The notes beneath the pieces were generated by a model. It saw nothing but the letters and a program-made list of their open reading frames with translations, was not told the DNA's origin and ran no database searches. Shown in pieces: positions 27,699-31,570 of a stretch of 31,570 bases of DNA; the first letter of the stretch is position 1, and each line of letters opens with the position of its first letter. This stretch comes from an uncultured Prochlorococcus sp. (GTDB lineage: Bacteria; Cyanobacteriota; Cyanobacteriia; PCC-6307; Cyanobiaceae), in assembly GCA_902573045.1 (NCBI GenBank), contig CACGIB010000009.1, positions 1-31,570 on the forward strand, written 5' to 3'. A program made the translations under genes and the position numbers.

Positions 27699-28970
27699 TT
27701 ATTTTTTACCTTTTAATAAAAAAACTGGATTATTTGGTTCTAATCTCATTCCCTCAGCGATACTTAAGCTTTTATAAGTCTGAATTAAATTTAAATTTGT
27801 CTTAAAATTTTTATCCTCTAATTGCTCTTTTAATTCTTTAATAGTTTGAATGTCAATAATTGGGATAACAATAATATCTCCATTATTCATTCCCTGAGCC
27901 AGTTTATTAATAATTTGAAGTTTAGTCTTTTTATCACATCCTCCAATTACTAACCTATTAGGTTTTTTAAAAGAACTTAAATTTCTCGTATTCAATATAT
28001 TATTTATATCTTCCTCAAAAATTAATTTTGGTTGAACACCAAGTCTTTTTGAGTTTTCAAGTATTAATTCTTTTGAGCCAATCCTTTTATCAATACAAAG
28101 CAAATCTAAATTCGGCCTTAATTTTAATGCCTCTAAACCAATTGACCCACAACCTGCTCCTATATCCCAGATAATACCATTTTTAGGGAGCTCTAAATCA
28201 GCTAAGATTTGAACGCGAACCTCCCTTTTAGTTAATAAATTTGGTCTATCATCAAAAGTCTTAAAAATATGGTCACTGATTCCGAAAAGCGGGAGATTAT
28301 TATTTGAATAATTTTCCTTTGTTTTTGTAAGAACAACAATGTTCAAACTTGATATATCAGAGGGCAATGACTCATTAAGATTTAATTTTCTTATATTTTC
28401 ATTGTCGAATCCTATCTCCTCACAGAGCCAAAAATCATAGAAGTCAATCAGATTTAATTCTGATAGGTTTTTTTTGATTATTTCTAAACTTTTCTTTGAA
28501 TCTGTAATAATAGCCAAATTTGAAGGCCTTGCTTTAAGAGCCTCAATTAACTTAGTAGAATTTCTGCCGTGAATACTTACATTAACAGTATCTTGCCATG
28601 GGATCTTTAGCTTACTAAATGCTAATTGAGTGCAAGTATTCGAAGGGTAGAAACTTAATTCATTTTTTGAAAAATTTTCTAGTAGTATTCTCCCAATTCC
28701 AAACCAAAGTGGATCTCCTCTCGATATTAAAATAGCATCGGTTTTTTGAGATCTAAGCCAGTTAACAAGTTCGTTATTACTGTTGCTTGAAAAAAAAGAT
28801 TTCTTTTTTCCTAAATCATTTTTGCTCCATGATTTAATTTCTTCAAAATATGAATTGGGAACGGCAATATTAACTGTCTTTAAAAATAGAGCTTGTACTT
28901 TGGGAGGTAAATCTCCAAATATATATGAATTAATACCTACTACATGAATTTTCCTGTTAACTTTGGTCAT
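27699..28970 (-). CDS. cobL: Precorrin-6Y C5,15-methyltransferase (CbiE-CbiT fusion)
   Basis: Cobalamin pathway enzyme that methylates C5 and C15 of precorrin-6B with loss of the acetate carboxyl group. The CbiE half (about residues 1-205) is a tetrapyrrole methylase with KIHVVGINSY, AILISRGDPLWFGIGRILLE, ISIHGRNSTKLIEAL-like and AIITDSKKSLEIIKKNL segments. The CbiT half (about 225-423) has LLTKREVRVQILADLELPKN, the SAM-binding WDIGAGCGSIGLEAL, LLCIDKR and RLVIGGCDKKTKL. Length 423 matches CobL rather than split CbiE/CbiT. I use ATG at 28970; a TTG one codon upstream (28973) also fits. It ends 13 nt from nadK, convergent. Other cobalamin genes are absent here. Confidence 0.9.
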   Translation of the reverse strand: MTKVNRKIHVVGINSYIFGDLPPKVQALFLKTVNIAVPNSYFEEIKSWSKNDLGKKKSFFSSNSNNELVNWLRSQKTDAILISRGDPLWFGIGRILLENFSKNELSFYPSNTCTQLAFSKLKIPWQDTVNVSIHGRNSTKLIEALKARPSNLAIITDSKKSLEIIKKNLSELNLIDFYDFWLCEEIGFDNENIRKLNLNESLPSDISSLNIVVLTKTKENYSNNNLPLFGISDHIFKTFDDRPNLLTKREVRVQILADLELPKNGIIWDIGAGCGSIGLEALKLRPNLDLLCIDKRIGSKELILENSKRLGVQPKLIFEEDINNILNTRNLSSFKKPNRLVIGGCDKKTKLQIINKLAQGMNNGDIIVIPIIDIQTIKELKEQLEDKNFKTNLNLIQTYKSLSIAEGMRLEPNNPVFLLKGKK

Positions 28971-29053
28971 CAATATTTAATGAAAAGGAACTAAAATGTT
29001 TGAATCTTTTATTAAATTATCTTATTATTATTCGAGTTATCATAATAAACTAA

Positions 29054-29305
29054 TTGTCTGAAAGGAGAAAGAGATTACATGATTTATTGTTAACTCTAAT
29101 CAATAAAGATAGTGAATTTGAGTTTATTGAAGAAGATTCTAGCGATTTAACATCTAGCTATTCTGAAAAAGACACTTTGAATTTATCTCGAGTTATAGAA
29201 AAAAATCGTAAAATAATCAAAAGATATCAAGCTATTGTAAGAACAGCTGTAACTCTTGATGCCCTGATGGATTCTGAAAATGAAGAAAATTACAAAATCA
29301 AATAA
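29054..29305 (+). CDS. Small charged protein of 83 aa, unknown function
   Basis: Soluble, highly charged and helical: SERRKRLHDLLLTLINKDSE, then a glutamate/serine-rich stretch, then LSRVIEKNRKIIKRYQAIVR and a short end LDALMDSENEENYKIK. No cysteines, signal peptide or membrane segment. The family is not recognised; it looks like a conserved cyanobacterial small protein. TTG start at 29054. The last 26 nt overlap the start of the DUF3122-like gene in another frame, so the two are likely translated from one transcript. Confidence 0.65.
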   Translation: MSERRKRLHDLLLTLINKDSEFEFIEEDSSDLTSSYSEKDTLNLSRVIEKNRKIIKRYQAIVRTAVTLDALMDSENEENYKIK

Positions 29306-29780
29306 AAAATTTTTTTTAAAGGGAATATTACCTTTACTTTTACTACTATCCTTTATTGTTAATCCAATAAAAGTATCTGCAGAAGTTTCAGAAATAGAAA
29401 TAAATGGGGAATTAATAAATGCTAGCAGCGAGTTTTTAAGAGACTTGGACTTTGAAACTTGGCAATTAGTAGCTTATAAATCACCTCTTTTTTCAGATAA
29501 ATTGATCTTAAGAGTAATAGGATATCCAGGAAATCTTAGGATTGATCATCCCACTTACTTGAGAGTTGAATCAGGCAGAAAACAATGGCTTTTAGATGAT
29601 AAAACATTACTTAATGTGGAATTAGCAAATGATCAAAGACAAGCTGCTGCAGAATTTGATCTTGATGAATTTGTTAAAAATTTAAATAAAAATAGACCAT
29701 TAAGATTATCTTTGTCAGGAGTTTTTTCTGAGTTACCAGTTCCTCCCTTTGTCGTTAAGGAGTGGAGATCAATACATTGA
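29280..29780 (+). CDS. DUF3122-like exported protein
   Basis: 166 residues. A lysine-rich start, a hydrophobic core (GILPLLLLLSFIVNPIKV) and a likely cleavage after SAE-adjacent alanine (VSAEVS) form a Sec signal peptide, so the protein acts in the periplasm or thylakoid lumen. The mature part resembles DUF3122: LRDLDFETWQLVAYKSPLFS, LILRVIGYPGNLRIDHPTYL, and PLRLSLSGVFSELPVPPFVV with KEWRSIH at the end. Function unknown. ATG at 29280. It lies 9-15 nt before ribD. Confidence 0.72.
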   Translation: MKKITKSNKKFFLKGILPLLLLLSFIVNPIKVSAEVSEIEINGELINASSEFLRDLDFETWQLVAYKSPLFSDKLILRVIGYPGNLRIDHPTYLRVESGRKQWLLDDKTLLNVELANDQRQAAAEFDLDEFVKNLNKNRPLRLSLSGVFSELPVPPFVVKEWRSIH

Positions 29781-29795
29781 ATTTGATTTTTGGAG

Positions 29796-30890
29796 ATGAC
29801 TGAAAAAAATGTAAGCCATACAAAATGGATGAAAAGAGCAATTTTTTTGGCTTCTTTAGGCAAAAATACAACTAGTCCTAATCCTAGGGTTGGAGCAGTG
29901 ATACTTGATAAAAATGGAAATCTTATTTCGGAAGGATTTCATTACAAGGCTGGCATGCCCCACGCCGAGGCAATGGCTTTCAATAATTTAAAAAAAGATG
30001 CTAAAGAAGGATCAATGTATGTAAACCTTGAACCTTGCTGTCACCATGGTAAAACACCTCCATGCGTTGATAAGGTGATATCCTCTGGGATCAAAAAGGT
30101 ATATATATCTATTGAAGATCCTGATAAAAGAGTTTCTGGTAAAGGTATTAAGCTGCTAAAAGAAGCTGGAATACAAGTTCACTTAGGATTATGTAAAAAA
30201 GAATCCTTAGATTTAAATAAGGCTTTCATTCATAGGAATACTACTAAAAAGGCATTTGGTGTTCTTAAATGGGCAATGAGTATTGATGGAAGAATAGCTT
30301 TAAAAAATGGAAAAAGTAAATGGATTACAAATGAACTTTCAAGATCATTAGTGCACTCTTTTAGAGCAGAATTTGATGCAATTATCATTGGTGGAAACAC
30401 ATTAAGAAGAGATAACCCACTTTTGACTACTAGAGGTTCTATCAATCCTGAGCCTTTGCGAGTTGTTTTTACAAAAAGTTTAGATCTGCCCTCAAAATCT
30501 AATCTTTGGGATTGTAATCAAGCAAAAACTTTAGTTATTTATGATTCTTCTACAGCAAATGAAAACTACCTCTCGAGGATTCCAAAATGTGTGGAGGTTA
30601 AAAAGGTATTATCAGATAATCCCGAGTTAATTTCAAAAATACTTGCTAAAAGAGGGTGTAATAAAGTTCTTTGGGAATGTGGCCCTAAATTGGCTACCGC
30701 TGCTATTCAATCAAATTCTATTCAGGAAATTATTACTTTTATTGCTCCAAAAATTTTAGGTGGAGAAAACAGTATGAATCCCTTTGGTGATTTTGAATTT
30801 AAAGAAATGCATGAAATTATTAAATTAAGTGATTCTCAGTTTAGTTTGATTGGGAATGATATGTGCATCAAGAGCGCATTAAAAAATTAA
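29796..30890 (+). CDS. ribD: Riboflavin biosynthesis deaminase/reductase RibD
   Basis: Catalyses deamination and side-chain reduction of the pyrimidine intermediate in riboflavin synthesis. The N-terminal cytidine-deaminase-like domain (about 1-145) has SPNPRVGAVIL, the zinc ligand and Glu in MPHAEAMAF and the cysteine pair in NLEPCCHHGKTPPCVDKVI. The C-terminal RibD_C reductase (about 150-364) has FGVLKWAMSIDGRIALKNGK, WITNELSR, IIIGGNTLRRDNPLLTTR and LWECGPKLATAAI (NADPH-binding GP). I use ATG at 29796 (MTEKNVSHTKWMKRAI); TTG at 29790 is the alternative and adds ME. The ribF gene lies elsewhere in this window, so the pathway is dispersed. Confidence 0.94.
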   Translation: MTEKNVSHTKWMKRAIFLASLGKNTTSPNPRVGAVILDKNGNLISEGFHYKAGMPHAEAMAFNNLKKDAKEGSMYVNLEPCCHHGKTPPCVDKVISSGIKKVYISIEDPDKRVSGKGIKLLKEAGIQVHLGLCKKESLDLNKAFIHRNTTKKAFGVLKWAMSIDGRIALKNGKSKWITNELSRSLVHSFRAEFDAIIIGGNTLRRDNPLLTTRGSINPEPLRVVFTKSLDLPSKSNLWDCNQAKTLVIYDSSTANENYLSRIPKCVEVKKVLSDNPELISKILAKRGCNKVLWECGPKLATAAIQSNSIQEIITFIAPKILGGENSMNPFGDFEFKEMHEIIKLSDSQFSLIGNDMCIKSALKN

Positions 30891-30920
30891 TTTTGAATCA
30901 AAATGTAAATGTGTCAAACT

Positions 30921-30930
30921 ACCGTACGGT
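30921..30930. promoter_or_regulatory. GC-rich 10-bp perfect palindrome upstream of ftsH
   Basis: ACCGTACGGT, a perfect palindrome, sits 76 nt before the ftsH start codon in an AT-rich gap and about 50 nt upstream of a TATAAT box. Its position suits an activator or repressor operator. Symmetry does not extend beyond ten bases. The regulator cannot be named; LexA- and NtcA-type consensus spacings do not fit. Confidence 0.4.
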
Positions 30931-30977
30931 TCTTACCCAAAAAAAATAATACAGATACGGATATTCGTGGTTTAGTT

Positions 30978-30983
30978 TATAAT
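30978..30983 (+). promoter_or_regulatory. ftsH: Candidate -10 element for ftsH
   Basis: TATAAT at 30978-30983, 23 nt before the ATG at 31006. No convincing -35 box is found at the usual distance. The overall AT richness makes such hexamers frequent, so support is moderate. Confidence 0.35.
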
Positions 30984-31005
30984 AAGTTCAAAATTGTTCA
31001 TAACT

Positions 31006-31570
31006 ATGCCAATAAGACAAGACGATAATCAACCTAATAAAAGATTTGGAATTGTAAATATTATCTTAATAGGAGTAGGAGCTTTACTTTTGTTTAGTAG
31101 TCTTTTCCCTAATCAAAATATGCAAATACCGAGAGTTCCATACTCACTTTTTATAGACCAAGTCAATGATGGAGAAGTAAAGAGAGCTTATATTACACAA
31201 GAACAAATTAGATATGAACTCAATGGAGCTGAAGAAGGTTCACCCTCTGTTCTAGCAACAACACCAATCTTTGATATGGATTTACCTCAAAGATTGGAAA
31301 ATAAAGGTGTAGAATTTGCTGCTGCCCCTCCAAAGAAACCAAACTTTTTCTCAACAATTTTGAGCTGGGTTGTTCCCCCTCTGATTTTTATACTTGTTTT
31401 GCAATTCTTTGCCAGAAGAAGTATGGGAGGCGGAGGAGCTCAAGGGGCTTTAAGTTTTACTAAAAGTAAGGCAAAGGTATATGTACCAGATGATGAATCT
31501 AAAGTAACTTTTGCTGATGTTGCTGGAGTTGATGAGGCCAAAGATGAATTAACTGAAATAGTTGATTTTT
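31006..31570 (+). CDS. ftsH: ATP-dependent zinc metalloprotease FtsH, N-terminal part, 3' end outside the window
   Basis: Membrane AAA protease; cyanobacterial FtsH complexes degrade damaged photosystem II D1 and other membrane proteins. The 188 codons visible start MPIRQDDNQPNKRFGIVNII and include membrane helix 1 (IILIGVGALLLFSSLF), the lumenal or periplasmic domain (VPYSLFIDQVNDGEVKRAYI), helix 2 (WVVPPLIFILVLQFFARRS), the GGGGAQGALSFTKSKAKV linker and the start of the AAA module (VTFADVAGVDEAKDELTEIV). The Walker and HEXGH motifs lie beyond the window. ATG at 31006. Cyanobacteria have several FtsH proteins and the paralogue cannot be fixed from this part. Confidence 0.95.
   Translation, partial: MPIRQDDNQPNKRFGIVNIILIGVGALLLFSSLFPNQNMQIPRVPYSLFIDQVNDGEVKRAYITQEQIRYELNGAEEGSPSVLATTPIFDMDLPQRLENKGVEFAAAPPKKPNFFSTILSWVVPPLIFILVLQFFARRSMGGGGAQGALSFTKSKAKVYVPDDESKVTFADVAGVDEAKDELTEIVDF

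Noticed and set aside
30924..30936. NtcA-like GTA...TAC pair upstream of ftsH
   Set aside because: The spacer is 7 bases instead of the required 8, and it overlaps the better-defined palindrome.
1..31570. Mobile elements, CRISPR arrays, toxin-antitoxin or defence systems
   Set aside because: No transposase, integrase, spaced direct repeats or terminal inverted repeats were seen; gene content and base composition are uniform across the window.

Overview
This window comes from a very AT-rich, compact bacterial chromosome. Gene content points to a marine picocyanobacterium, most likely a high-light Prochlorococcus; this is inferred from the sequence, with no database search. Supporting signs are a cyanobacterial cell-division gene (ftn2/ARC6 type), nickel superoxide dismutase with its processing protease, a cyanobacterial two-domain ThiE, fused CbiE-CbiT, several cyanobacteria-type proteins of unknown function (DUF3611, DUF3122, TIGR03792-like), very short intergenic gaps and many TTG/GTG starts. 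There are no tRNA or rRNA genes, insertion sequences, prophage genes or CRISPR arrays. It reads as a core-genome region.

Layout. 1-3107 (+): end of a SpoU/TrmH methyltransferase gene, then lpd and trpC. 3163-4667: a UreH/NicO-like metal permease (+) facing the nickel SOD pair sodN-sodX (-). 4746-8035: FKBP isomerase (-) and lnt (+) diverge; lnt collides tail-to-tail with mnmA (-). 8082-11800: nnrE/nnrD and a group 2 sigma factor (+), the latter sharing its stop region with pdhA (-). 11914-17726 (+): ftn2, ffh, rpsP, phoH-like and a Bax inhibitor-1-like membrane protein, closed by a clear hairpin terminator. 17778-18305 (-): unknown protein. 18344-21572 (+): a tightly packed unit, era / trmD-ispF / TIGR03792-like / larB, with spacings of 0, -4 and -4 nt. 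21577-24239 (-): ribF-thiE-thiS followed by two small ORFs of 55 and 43 codons. 24308-30890: DUF3611, surE, pheS, nadK, cbiET, two small or secreted proteins and ribD. 31006 to the end: start of ftsH.

Functional themes. Housekeeping predominates: translation and RNA modification (TrmH, MnmA, TrmD, Era, RpsP, PheS), protein targeting and envelope (Ffh, Lnt, FKBP, FtsH), cofactors (thiamin, riboflavin/FAD, NADP, NAD(P)HX repair, cobalamin) and central carbon metabolism (PdhA, Lpd). Nickel recurs: NiSOD, its protease, a likely nickel permease, and LarB of nickel-pincer cofactor synthesis.

The least expected structures are the in-frame joining of trmD and ispF into one 406-codon reading frame, the orphan-looking larB translationally coupled behind a TIGR03792-like lipocyanin-sized secreted protein, the recurrent overlap of convergent gene ends, and a GC-rich perfect palindrome upstream of ftsH. 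I found no clear candidate for a wholly new defence or mobile system.
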